Below, piece by piece: positions 53,001 to 64,000 of a DNA stretch of 64,000 nucleotides. The first letter of the stretch is position 1, and each line of letters begins with the position of its first letter. The DNA is from Linyphia triangularis (taxonomy: Eukaryota; Arthropoda; Arachnida; Araneae; Linyphiidae). A program made the translations under genes and the position numbers. The stretch lies in NCBI GenBank assembly GCA_963978545.1, contig OZ021722.1:7965401-8029400 (forward strand), written 5' to 3'. The notes beneath the pieces were generated by a model. It was not told the origin of the DNA and did not search any database. It saw only the letters and a program-made list of their open reading frames with translations.

Positions 53001-53866
53001 ATCACGTTTTGAAAGCATTTGAGCCATTTTCTCGAAAATACAATTCCCATTTAAAACACATGGGGGACTTTTCAATGAATTATTGTTCAGAAAGTAAAAT
53101 TTTCTAAATTTTTTCAAAGTTGAGAAATTAAAGCTAATATAAATGAGAATCTCCAATTCCAATTTTATAACACTCACTAAATAACAAGTGGGTCTAAAGT
53201 TGGTCCAAAAAAGGGCACTTTCAAAAAATTTCATTTTTGCTTTCCCACATGTTAATCGTATGGAAAGTTTCACATTTCTAAATTTTCAAAATTTTACAAT
53301 CTTTTTGCAACTAGGGTAACCAAAATCATCACCCGAATCGATTTGCACGTTCAAATCGTCATTAAAGTGAAATTTTACTACTCAAAACTAAGTTACTGCA
53401 CAAAAAAAGTCGTTAAATTCCTTTGAAAATACATTAGCCTTGTCAATCCTAAGACAAATTTCAAATTCTCAATTTTCAAAATTGAACCTTAATTGGTTGC
53501 CTAGGATCATAAAAGTCATCACCAGATTTCATTCTAATCAAATAATTTGCTTATGAAATGGTACTTTAGCACACAAAATCGAAGTAATGCAAAGTAAAAA
53601 TACGGCTTCAAAACAGTTCCTGAGCGCTTTCGTTTCAAAATTTCAACTTTTCACATACCTTATCAAAAAAATTTGTTTATGAAATTTTCAACTTAGTTTG
53701 ATTTATAAAGTGTTTTTGATAAAAAAAATGCAATTTGAAACAATTTGTTAAAAATGAAATTTTCCATTCAATTCCATCGAAAGTGAAAAATTTCACGATT
53801 TTTAAAAAATGGAATTTTTGATTTTTAGAATACTGCTTTTTTATTTCAAATTTGGTACAAGAATGC
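44061..53866. repeat. 11-unit higher-order repeat (~9.8 kb), copy 1
   Basis: Units 50-60 read D-b-D-D-b-D-D-h-g-e-b. The first six units match units 61-66 at a constant offset of 9,806 bp. The private word gaaattttcaac, just upstream of the first unit, occurs only at about 43876 and 53683. The left edge of the shared block is about 43.7 kb, because the sequence further left (cctaaggcaaatttcatattc) differs from the 53.45-kb region. After unit 55 the offset drops to 8,915 bp, and it becomes 10,696 bp at the end, showing unit-sized gains and losses. Confidence 0.85.
44953..50300. repeat. Nested trimer b-D-D x2 (period 2674 bp), first set
   Basis: Units 51-53 and 54-56 are two copies of b-D-D inside the larger repeat, with anchors 44953/47627, 45845/48519 and 46736/49410 all 2674 bp apart. 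The b units share the mosaic right end aatatttatgtaac followed by atcgtatttaaag. The region before the third unit of each trimer shares tcgaagcaatgc. One copy has a small difference in an A run (ctttaaaaaaaaatc near 46086). Confidence 0.85.
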
Positions 53867-54758
53867 CTATAAAAATATATCCAACTTAAAATCACACTTT
53901 GAAAGCATTTGAGCCATTTTCTCGAAAATACAATTCCCCTTTAAAACACAAGGGGGACTTTTCAATGAATTATTGTCCAAAAAGTAAAATTTTCTAAATT
54001 TTTTCCCATTTGAGAAATTGAAGCTAATATGTAGGAGAATCTCCAATTCCAATTTTATAACACTAACTAAATAACAAGTGGGTCTAAAGTTGGTCCAAAA
54101 AAGGGTACTTTCAAAAAATTTCATTTTTGCTTTCCCCCATGTTAATCGTATGGAAAGTTTCACATTTCTAAATTTTCAAAATTTTACAATATTTATGTAA
54201 CTAGGGTAACCGAAATCATTACCCGAATCGATTTCCACTTTCAAATCGTCATTAAAGTGAAATTTTACTACTCAAAACCCAGTTACTGCAGAAAAAAAGT
54301 CGTTAAATCCCTTTGAAAATACATTAGCCTTGTCAATCCTAAGGCAAATTTCATATTCTCAATATTCAAAATTGAACCTTAATTGGTTGCCTAGGATCAT
54401 AAAAGTCATCACCAGATTTCCATTCTAATCAAATAATTTGCTTATGAAAGGGTACTTTAGCACACAAAATCGAAGTAATGCAAAGTAAAAATACGGCTTC
54501 AAAACAGTTCCTGAGCGCTTTTGTTTCAAAATTTCAACTTCTCATATACCTTATCAAAAATGATTTGTTTGCTAAATTTTGAACTTAGTTTGATTTATAA
54601 AGTGTTTTTGATTAAGAAAATGCAATTTGAAACAATTTGTTAAAAATGAAATTTTCCATTCAATACCCTCGAAAGTGAAAAATTTCACGATTTTTAAAAA
54701 ATGGAATTTTTGATTTTTAGAATACTGTTTTTTTATTTAAAATTTGGTACAAGAATGC

Positions 54759-57700
54759 CTATAAAAATATATCCAACTTAAAATCACGTTTTGAAAGCAT
54801 TTGAGCCATTTTCTCGAAAATACAATTCCCATTTAAAACACATGGGGGACTTTTCAATGAATTATTGTTCAGAAAGTAAAATTTTCTAAATTTTTTCAAA
54901 GTTGAGAAATTAAAGCTAATATAAATGAGAATCTCCAATTCCAATTTTATAACACTCACTAAATAACAAGTGGGTCTAAAGTTGGTCCAAAAAAGGGCAC
55001 TTTCAAAAAATTTCATTTTTGCTTTCCCACATGTTAATCGTATGGAAAGTTTCACATTTCTAAATTTTCAAAATTTTACAATATTTATGTAACTAGGGTA
55101 ACCGAAATCATTACCCGAATCGATTTCCACTTTCAAATCGTATTTAAAGTGAAATTTTACTACTCAAAACTAAGTTACTGCACAAAAAAAGTCGTTAAAT
55201 CCCTTTGAAAATACATTAGCCTTGTCAATCCTAAGGCAAATTTCATATTCTCAATATTCAAAATTGAACCTTAATTGGTTGCCTAGGATCATAAAAGTCA
55301 TCACCAGATTTCCATTCTAATCAAATAATTTGCTTATGAAAGGGTACTTTAGCACACAAAATCGAAGTAATGCAAAGTAAAAATACGGCTTCAAAACAGT
55401 TCCTGAGCGCTTTTGTTTCAAAATTTCAACTTCTCATATACCTTATCAAAAATGATTTGTTTGCTAAATTTTGAACTTAGTTTGATTTATAAAGTGTTTT
55501 TGATTAAGAAAATGCAATTTGAAACAATTTGTTAAAAATGAAATTTTCCATTCAATACCCTCGAAAGTGAAAAATTTCACGATTTTTAAAAAATGGAATT
55601 TTTGATTTTTAGAATACTGTTTTTTTATTTAAAATTTGGTACAAGAATGCCTATAAAAATATATCCAACTTAAAATCACGTTTTGAAAGCATTTGAGCCA
55701 TTTTCTCGAAAATACAATTCCCCTTTAAAACACAAGGGGGACTTTTCAATGAATTATTGTCCAAAAAGTAAAATTTTCTAAATTTTTTCCCATTTGAGAA
55801 ATTGAAGCTAATATGTAGGAGAATCTCCAATTCCAATTTTATAACACTAACTAAATAACAAGTGGGTCTAAAGTTGGTCCAAAAAAGGGTACTTTAAAAA
55901 AAATTCATTTTTGCTTTCCCCCATGTTAATCGTATGGAAAGTTTCACATTTCTAAATTTTCAAAATTTTACAATCTTTTTGCAACTAGGGTAACCAAAAT
56001 CATCACCCGAATCGATTTGCACGTTTAAATCGTCATTAAAGTGAAATTTTACTACTCAAAACTAAGTTACTGCACAAAAAAAGTCGTTAAATCCCTTTGA
56101 AAATACATTAGCCTTGTCAATCCTAAGACAAATTTCAAATTCTCAATTTTCAAAATTGAACCTTAATTGGTTGCCTAGGATCATAAAAGTCATCACCAGA
56201 TTTCATTCTAATCAAATAATTTGCTTATGAAATGGTACTTTAGCACACAAAATCGAAGCAATGCAAAGTAAAAATACGGCTTCAAAACAGTTCCTGAGCG
56301 CTTTTGTTTCAAAATTTCAACTTCTCATATACCTTATCAAAAATTATTTGTTTGCTAAATTTTGAACTTAGTTTGATTTATAAAGTGTTTTTGATTAAGA
56401 AAATGCAATTTGAAACAATTTGTTAAAAATGAAATTTTCCATTCAATTCCATCGAAAGTGAAAAATTTCACGATTTTTAAAAAATGGAATTTTTGATTTT
56501 TAGAATACTGCTTTTTTATTTCAAATTTGGTACAAGAATGCCTATAAAAATATATCCAACTTAAAATCACACTTTGAAAGCATTTGAGCCATTTTCTCGA
56601 AAATACAATTCCCCTTTAAAACACAAGGGGGACTTTTCAATGAATTATTGTCCAAAAAGTAAAATTTTCTAAATTTTTTCCCATTTGAGAAATTGAAGCT
56701 AATATGTAGGAGAATCTCCAATTCCAATTTTATAACACTAACTAAATAACAAGTGGGTCTAAAGTTGGTCCAAAAAAGGGTACTTTAAAAAAAATTCATT
56801 TTTGCTTTCCCCCATGTTAATCGTATGGAAAGTTTCACATTTCTAAATTTTCAAAATTTTACAATCTTTTTGCAACTAGGGTAACCAAAATCATCACCCG
56901 AATCGATTTGCACGTTTAAATCGTCATTAAAGTGAAATTTTACTACTCAAAACTAAGTTACTGCACAAAAAAAGTCGTTAAATCCCTTTGAAAATACATT
57001 AGCCTTGTCAATCCTAAGACAAATTTCAAATTCTCAATTTTCAAAATTGAACCTTAATTGGTTGCCTAGGATCATAAAAGTCATCACCAGATTTCATTCT
57101 AATCAAATAATTTGCTTATGAAATGGTACTTTAGCACACAAAATCGAAGTAATGCAAAGTAAAAATACGGCTTCAAAACAGTTCCTGAGCGCTTTTGTTT
57201 CAAAATTTCAACTTCTCATATACCTTATCAAAAATGATTTGTTTGCTAAATTTTGAACTTAGTTTGATTTATAAAGTGTTTTTGATTAAGAAAATGCAAT
57301 TTGAAACAATTTGTTAAAAATGAAATTTTCCATTCAATACCCTCGAAAGTGAAAAATTTCACGATTTTTAAAAAATGGAATTTTTGATTTTTAGAATACT
57401 GTTTTTTTATTTAAAATTTGGTACAAGAATGCCTATAAAAATATATCCAACTTAAAATCACGTTTTGAAAGCATTTGAGCCATTTTCTCGAAAATACAAT
57501 TCCCATTTAAAACACATGGGGGACTTTTCAATGAATTATTGTTCAGAAAGTAAAATTTTCTAAATTTTTTCAAAGTTGAGAAATTAAAGCTAATATAAAT
57601 GAGAATCTCCAATTCCAATTTTATAACACTCACTAAATAACAAGTGGGTCTAAAGTTGGTCCAAAAAAGGGCACTTTCAAAAAATTTCATTTTTGCTTTC

Positions 57701-59215
57701 CCACATGTTAATCGTATGGAAAGTTTCACATTTCTAAATTTTCAAAATTTTACAATATTTATGTAACTAGGGTAACCGAAATCATTACCCGAATCGATTT
57801 CCACTTTCAAATCGTATTTAAAGTGAAATTTTACTACTCAAAACTAAGTTACTGCACAAAAAAAGTCGTTAAATCCCTTTGAAAATACATTAGCCTTGTC
57901 AATCCTAAGGCAAATTTCATATTCTCAATATTCAAAATTGAACCTTAATTGGTTGCCTAGGATCATAAAAGTCATCACCAGATTTCCATTCTAATCAAAT
58001 AATTTGCTTATGAAAGGGTACTTTAGCACACAAAATCGAAGTAATGCAAAGTAAAAATACGGCTTCAAAACAGTTCCTGAGCGCTTTTGTTTCAAAATTT
58101 CAACTTCTCATATACCTTATCAAAAATGATTTGTTTGCTAAATTTTGAACTTAGTTTGATTTATAAAGTGTTTTTGATTAAGAAAATGCAATTTGAAACA
58201 ATTTGTTAAAAATGAAATTTTCCATTCAATACCCTCGAAAGTGAAAAATTTCACGATTTTTAAAAAATGGAATTTTTGATTTTTAGAATACTGTTTTTTT
58301 ATTTAAAATTTGGTACAAGAATGCCTATAAAAATATATCCAACTTAAAATCACGTTTTGAAAGCATTTGAGCCATTTTCTCGAAAATACAATTCCCCTTT
58401 AAAACACAAGGGGGACTTTTCAATGAATTATTGTCCAAAAAGTAAAATTTTCTAAATTTTTTCCCATTTGAGAAATTGAAGCTAATATGTAGGAGAATCT
58501 CCAATTCCAATTTTATAACACTAACTAAATAACAAGTGGGTCTAAAGTTGGTCCAAAAAAGGGTACTTTAAAAAAAATTCATTTTTGCTTTCCCCCATGT
58601 TAATCGTATGGAAAGTTTCACATTTCTAAATTTTCAAAATTTTACAATCTTTTTGCAACTAGGGTAACCAAAATCATCACCCGAATCGATTTGCACGTTT
58701 AAATCGTCATTAAAGTGAAATTTTACTACTCAAAACTAAGTTACTGCACAAAAAAAGTCGTTAAATCCCTTTGAAAATACATTAGCCTTGTCAATCCTAA
58801 GACAAATTTCAAATTCTCAATTTTCAAAATTGAACCTTAATTGGTTGCCTAGGATCATAAAAGTCATCACCAGATTTCATTCTAATCAAATAATTTGCTT
58901 ATGAAATGGTACTTTAGCACACAAAATCGAAGTAATGCAAAGTAAAAATACGGCTTCAAAACAGTTCCTGAGCGCTTTTGTTTCAAAATTTCAACTTCTC
59001 ATATACCTTATCAAAAATGATTTGTTTGCTAAATTTTGAACTTAGTTTGATTTATAAAGTGTTTTTGATTAAGAAAATGCAATTTGAAACAATTTGTTAA
59101 AAATGAAATTTTCCATTCAATACCCTCGAAAGTGAAAAATTTCACGATTTTTAAAAAATGGAATTTTTGATTTTTAGAATACTGTTTTTTTATTTCAAAT
59201 TTGGTACAAGAATGC
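54759..59215. repeat. Nested trimer b-D-D x1.7 (period 2674 bp), second set
   Basis: Units 62-66 (54759, 55651, 56542, 57433, 58325) repeat the b-D-D trimer, but the second trimer lacks its last D unit and runs directly into the h unit at 59216. The missing unit corresponds to unit 56 (49410) in the first set. The loss is a whole unit and phase is preserved, as expected from unequal crossing-over. Confidence 0.82.
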
Positions 59216-62200
59216 CTATAAAAATATATCCAACTTAAAATCACGTTTTGAAAGCATTTGAGCCATTTTCTCGAAAATACAATTCCCATTTAAAACACAT
59301 GGGGGACTTTTCAATGAATTATTGTTCAAAAAGTAAAATTTTCTAAATTTTTTCAAAGTTGAGACATTAAAGCTAATATGTAGGAGAATCTCCAATTCCA
59401 ATTTTATAACACTAACTAAATAACAAGTGGGTCTAAAGTTGGTCCAAAAAAGGGTACTTTAAAAAAATTTCATTTTTGCTTTCCCCCATGTTAATCGTAT
59501 GGAAAGTTTCACATTTCTAAATTTTCAAAATTTTACAATATTTTTGTAACTAGGGTAACCGAAATCATTACCCGAATCGATTTCCACTTTCAAATCGTCA
59601 TTAAAGTGAAATTTTACTACTCAAAACCCAGTTACTGCAGAAAAAAAGTCGTTAAATCCCTTTGAAAATACATTAGCCTTGTCAATCCAAAGGCAAATTT
59701 CAAATTCTCAATATTCAAAATTGAACCTTAATTGGTTGCCTAGGATCATAAAAGTCATCACCAGATTTCATTCTAATCAAATAATTTGCTTATGAAAGGG
59801 TACTTTAGCACACAAAATCGAAGTAATGCAAAGTAAAAATACGGCTTCAAAACAGTTCCTGAGCGCTTTTGTTTCAAAATTTCAACTTCTCATATACCTT
59901 ATCAAAAATGATTTGTTTGCTAAATTTTGAACTTAGTTTGATTTATAAAGTGTTTTTGATTAAGAAAATGCAATTTGAAACAATTTGTTAAAAATGAAAT
60001 TTTCCATTCAATACCCTCGAAAGTGAAAAATTTCACGATTTTTAAAAAATGGAATTTTTTTATTTTTAGAATACTGTTTTTTTATTTAAAATTTGGTACA
60101 AGAATGCCTATAAAAATATATCCAACTTAAAATCACGTTTTGAAAGCATTTGAGCCATTTTCTCGAAAATACAATTCCCATTTAAAACACATGGGGGACT
60201 TTTCAATGAATTATTGTTCAAAAAGTAAAATTTTCTAAATTTTTTCAAAGTTGAAAAATTAAAGCTAATATAAATGAGAATCTCCAATTCCAATTTTATA
60301 ACACTCACTAAATAACAAGTGGGTCTAAAGTTGGTCCAAAAAAGGGCACTTTCAAAAAATTTCATTTTTGCTTTCCCCCATGTTAATCGTATGGAAAGTT
60401 TCACATTTCTAAATTTTCAAAATTTTACAATCTTTTTGCAACTAGAGTAACCAAAATCATCACCCGAATCGATTTGCACGTTTAAATCGTCATTAAAGTG
60501 AAATTTTACTACTCAAAACTAAGTTACTGCACAAAAAAAGTCGTTAAATCCCTTTGAAAATACATTAGCCTTGTCAATCCTAAGACAAATTTCAAATTCT
60601 CAATTTTCAAAATTGAACCTTAATTGGTTGCCTAGGATCATAAAAGTCATCACCAGATTTCATTCTAATCAAATAATTTGCTTATGAAATGGTACTTTAG
60701 CACACAAAATCGAAGTAATGCAAAGTAAAAATACGGCTTCAAAACAGTTCCTGAGCGCTTTCGTTTCAAAATTTCAACTTCTCACATACGTTATCAAAAA
60801 AATTTGTTTATGAAATTTTGAACTTAGTTTGATTTATAAAGTGTTTTTGATAAAAAAAATGCAATTTGAAACAATTTGTTAAAAATGAAATTTTCCATTC
60901 AATTCCATCGAAAGTGAAAAATTTCACGATTTTTAAAAAATGGAATTTTTGATTTTTAGAATACTGCTTTTGTATTTCAAATTTGGTACAAGAATGCCTA
61001 TAAAAATATATCCAACTTAAAATCACACTTTGAAAGCATTTGAGCCATTTTCTCGAAAATACAATTCCCCTTTAAAACACAAGGGGGACTTTTCAATGAA
61101 TTATTGTCCAAAAAGTAAAATTTTCTAAATTTTTTCCCATTTGAGAAATTGAAGCTAATATGTAGGAGAATCTCCAATTCCAATTTTATAACACTAACTA
61201 AATAACAAGTGGGTCTAAAGTTGTTTCAAAAAAGGGTACTTTAAAAAAATTTCATTTTTGCTTTCCCCCATGTTAATCGTATGGAAAGTTTCACATTTCT
61301 AAATTTTCAAAATTTTACAATATTTTTGTAACTAGGGTAACCGAAATAATTACCCGAATCGATTTCCACTTTCAAATCGTATTTAAAGTGAAATTTTACT
61401 ACTCAAAACCCAGTTACTGCAGAAAAAAAGTCGTTAAATCAATTTGAAAATACATTAGCCTTGTCAATCCTAAGGCAAATTTCAAATTCTCAATATTCAA
61501 AATTGAACCTTAATTGGTTGCCTAGGATCATAAAAGTCATCACCAGATTTCATTCTAATCAAATAATTTGCTTATGAAAGGTTACTTTAGCACACAAAAT
61601 CGAAGTAATGCAAAGTAAAAATACGGCTTCAAAACAGTTCCTGAGCGCTTTTGTTTCAAAATTTCAACTTCTCATATACCTTATCAAAAATGATTTGTTT
61701 GCTAAATTTTGAACTTAGTTTGATTTAAAAAGTGTTTTTGATTAAGAAAATGCAATTTGAAACAATTTGTTAAAAATGAAATTTTCCATTCAATACCCTC
61801 GAAAGTGAAAAATTTCACGATTTTTAAAAAATGGAATTTTTGATTTTTAGAATACTGTTTTTTTATTTAAAATTTGGTACAAGAATGCCTATAAAAATAT
61901 ATCCAACTTAAAATCACGTTTTGAAAGCATTTGAGCCATTTTCTCGAAAATACAATTCCCCTTTAAAACACAAGGGGGACTTTTCAATGAATTATTGTCC
62001 AAAAAGTAAAATTTTCTAAATTTTTTCCCATTTGAGAAATTGAAGCTAATATGTAGGAGAATCTCCAATTCCAATTTTATAACACTAACTAAATAACAAG
62101 TGGGTCTAAAGTTGGTCCAAAAAAGGGTACTTTAAAAAAAATTCATTTTTGCTTTCCCCCATGTTAATCGTATGGAAAGTTTCACATTTCTAAATTTTCA

Positions 62201-63253
62201 AAATTTTACAATCTTTTTGCAACTAGGGTAACCAAAATCATCACCCGAATCGATTTGCACGTTTAAATCGTCATTAAAGTGAAATTTTACTACTCAAAAC
62301 TAAGTTACTGCACAAAAAAAGTCGTTAAATCCCTTTGAAAATACATTAGCCTTGTCAATCCTAAGACAAATTTCAAATTCTCAATTTTCAAAATTGAACC
62401 TTAATTGGTTGCCTAGGATCATAAAAGTCATCACCAGATTTCATTCTAATCAAATAATTTGCTTATGAAATGGTACTTTAGCACACAAAATCGAAGTAAT
62501 GCAAAGTAAAAATACGGCTTCAAAACAGTTCCTGAGCGCTTTTGTTTCAAAATTTCAACTTCTCATATACCTTATCAAAAATTATTTGTTTGCTAAATTT
62601 TGAACTTAGTTTGATTTATAAAGTGTTTTTGATTAAGAAAATGCAATTTGAAACAATTTGTGAAGAATGAAATTTTCCATTCAATACCCTCGAAAGTGAA
62701 AAATTTCACGATTTTTAAAAAATGGAATTTTTGATTTTTAGAATACTGTTTTTTTATTTAAAATTTGGTACAAGAATGCCTATAAAAAATATATCCAACT
62801 TAAAATCACGTTTTGAAAGCATTTGAGCCATTTTCTCGAAAATACAATTCCCATTTAAAACACATGGGGGACTTTTCAATGAATTATTGTTCAAATAGTA
62901 AAATTTTCTAAATTTTTTCAAAGTTAAGACATTAAAGCTAATATTAATGAGAATCTCCAATTCCAATTTTGTAACACTCACTAAATAACAAGTGGGTCTA
63001 AAGTTGGTCCAAAAATGGGCACTTTCAAAAAATTTCATTTTTGCTTTCCCCCATGTTAATCGTATGGAAAGTTTCACATTTCTAAATTTTCAAAATTTTA
63101 CAATCTTTTTGCAACTAGGGTAACCAAAATCATCACCCGAATCGATTTGCACGTTTAAATCGTCATTAAAGTGAAATTTTACTACTCAAAACTAAGTTAA
63201 TGCACAAAAAAAGTCGTTAAATCCCTTTGAAAATACATTAGCCTTGTCAATCC
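58783..63253. repeat. Duplicated 4.5-kb block h-g-D-D-e, copy 2
   Basis: This is the counterpart of 37390-41860 at +21,393 bp. It carries the private words aatccaaagg (59684), ctagagtaacc (near 60443) and gaaaggttac (near 61577), each of which has a partner in copy 1. Its h and g units also match units 57-58 (50301, 51193), so h-g occurs three times in the window. Confidence 0.82.
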
Positions 63254-64000
63254 TAAGGCAAATTTCATATTCTCAATATTCAAAATTGAACCTTAATTGG
63301 TTGCCTAGGATCATAAAAGTCATCACCAGATTTCCATTCTAATCAAATAATTTGCTTATGAAAGGGTACTTTTGCACACAAAATCGAAGTAATGCAAAGT
63401 AAAAATACGGCTTCAAAACAGTTCCTGAGCGCTTTTGTTTCAAAATTTCAACTTCTCATATACCTTATCAAAAATGATTTGTTTGCTAAATTTTGAACTT
63501 AGTTTGATTTATAAAGTGTTTTTGATTAAGAAAATGCAATTTGAAACAATTTGTTAAAAATGAAATTTTCCATTCAATACCCTCGAAAGTGAAAAATTTC
63601 ACGATTTTTAAAAAATGGAATTTTTGATTTTTAGAATACTGTTTTTTTATTTCAAATTTGGTACAAGAATGCCTATAAAAATATATCCAACTTAAAATCA
63701 CGTTTTGAAAGCATTTGAGCCATTTTCTCGAAAATACAATTCCCATTTAAAACACATGGGGGACTTTTCAATGAATTATTGTTCAGAAAGTAAAATTTTC
63801 TAAATTTTTTCAAAGTTGAGAAATTAAAGCTAATATAAATGAGAATCTCCAATTCCAATTTTATAACACTCACTAAATAACAAGTGGGTCTAAAGTTGGT
63901 CCAAAAAAGGGCACTTTCAAAAAATTTCATTTTTGCTTTCCCACATGTTAATCGTATGGAAAGTTTCACATTTCTAAATTTTCAAAATTTTACAATCTTT

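Larger units (their letters stand above)
1..64000. repeat. Satellite DNA array, ~891-bp monomer, ~72 tandem units
   Basis: The same AT-rich unit recurs head to tail through the whole window with no break in orientation or phase. The anchor word gcctataaaa occurs at 406, 1298, 2188, 3080, 3970 and so on to 63673, giving 71 intervals of 889-893 bp. Other invariant landmarks keep the same spacing: ttgcctaggatc, gaatcgattt, atacggcttcaaaacag (one variant base in two units) and ggtacaagaatgcc. Units differ by scattered substitutions and one- to two-base indels, mostly in A or T runs. No non-satellite DNA interrupts the array and both edges fall inside a unit. It looks like eukaryotic constitutive heterochromatin. 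The family name and host species are not recognised. Confidence 0.98.
53867..64000. repeat. 11-unit higher-order repeat, copy 2, rearranged (-1 unit, +2 units)
   Basis: Units 61-72 read D-b-D-D-b-D-h-g-D-D-e-b. Compared with units 50-60, one D unit before h is missing and two D units lie between g and e. The shared word tacttttgcac (52671 and 63367), where other units have tactttagcac, confirms that the e/b junctions at the two ends correspond. The extra D-D matches units 45-46. The copy is cut by the window edge. Confidence 0.82.

Noticed and set aside
1..64000. CRISPR array
   Set aside because: The repeats are about 891 bp with no short repeat/unique spacer pattern; all sequence is repeat.
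1..64000. Tandem copies of a transposon or integrated virus
   Set aside because: I found no terminal inverted or long terminal repeats, no target-site duplications and no transposase, integrase or polymerase frame in the unit.
43700..64000. The 11-unit duplication as a pure assembly duplication
   Set aside because: The two copies differ by whole-unit gain and loss and by single bases (for example in the A run near 46086), so they are not a duplicated contig. Misassembly inside the array still cannot be excluded without reads.

Overview
The whole 64-kb window is one uninterrupted tandem array of an AT-rich satellite DNA. The same unit of about 891 bp recurs head to tail, always in the same orientation, from the first base to the last. 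I placed 72 phase anchors (the second c of 'gcctataaaa') from 406 to 63673. The 71 intervals between them are 889-893 bp, averaging 891 bp. Both window edges cut through a unit, so the array is longer than 64 kb. I see no protein-coding gene, tRNA, rRNA, transposon, CRISPR array or non-satellite island. A homogenised array of this size and low GC (about 30% by eye, not measured) points to eukaryotic heterochromatin, such as a pericentromere, centromere, subtelomere or sex chromosome. The species cannot be named from the sequence.

Units fall into recurring sequence classes, which I name by diagnostic words. a: ttgttcaaatag with gttaagacatt and gtatgaaaag. b: ttgttcagaaag with tttcccacatg. c: close to b, but with tttcccccatg. 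D: ttgtccaaaaag, ttttttcccatttgag, atgtaggag. e: an extra A in gcctataaaaaat, mostly with caaatag. f: gttgagacatt with ttttaaaatcttt or ccaaatatggg. g: gttgaaaaatt with ctagagtaacc. h: a mosaic that is f-like on the left and D-like on the right. x: a D-to-f mosaic. g' and f' are mosaics that start b-like or f-like and end D-like. Class order of units 1-72: 1-10 a-b-a-b-b-c-D-g'-c-D; 11-20 e-D-D-e-D-D-g-D-f-f; 21-30 D-D-D-b-D-f-f-D-e-c; 31-40 D-g-D-g-D-g-e-f'-D-b; 41-50 b-x-h-g-D-D-e-D-e-D; 51-60 b-D-D-b-D-D-h-g-e-b; 61-72 D-b-D-D-b-D-h-g-D-D-e-b.

This order shows higher-order repeats of several sizes. There is a dimer (1782 bp, x2) at the left edge, a trimer (2674 bp, x2) near 8.4-13.8 kb, a tandem pair of f units near 16.4-18.2 kb, and a dimer (1781 bp, x3) at 27.1-32.5 kb. 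On the right, an 11-unit block of 9.8 kb (about 43.7-53.5 kb) is followed by a second copy (about 53.5 kb to the end) that has lost one unit and gained two. A 4.5-kb block at about 37.4-41.9 kb recurs 21,393 bp downstream.

The most unusual events are two 26-28 bp microinversions at the same place in the unit (21601-21626 and 26055-26082), on two different sequence backgrounds. Several class-switch junctions also map close to a small GC-rich inverted repeat whose two arms differ together between classes. There is no gene network here. The 'function', if any, would be structural (chromatin, centromere) or through satellite RNA, and neither can be shown from sequence alone.
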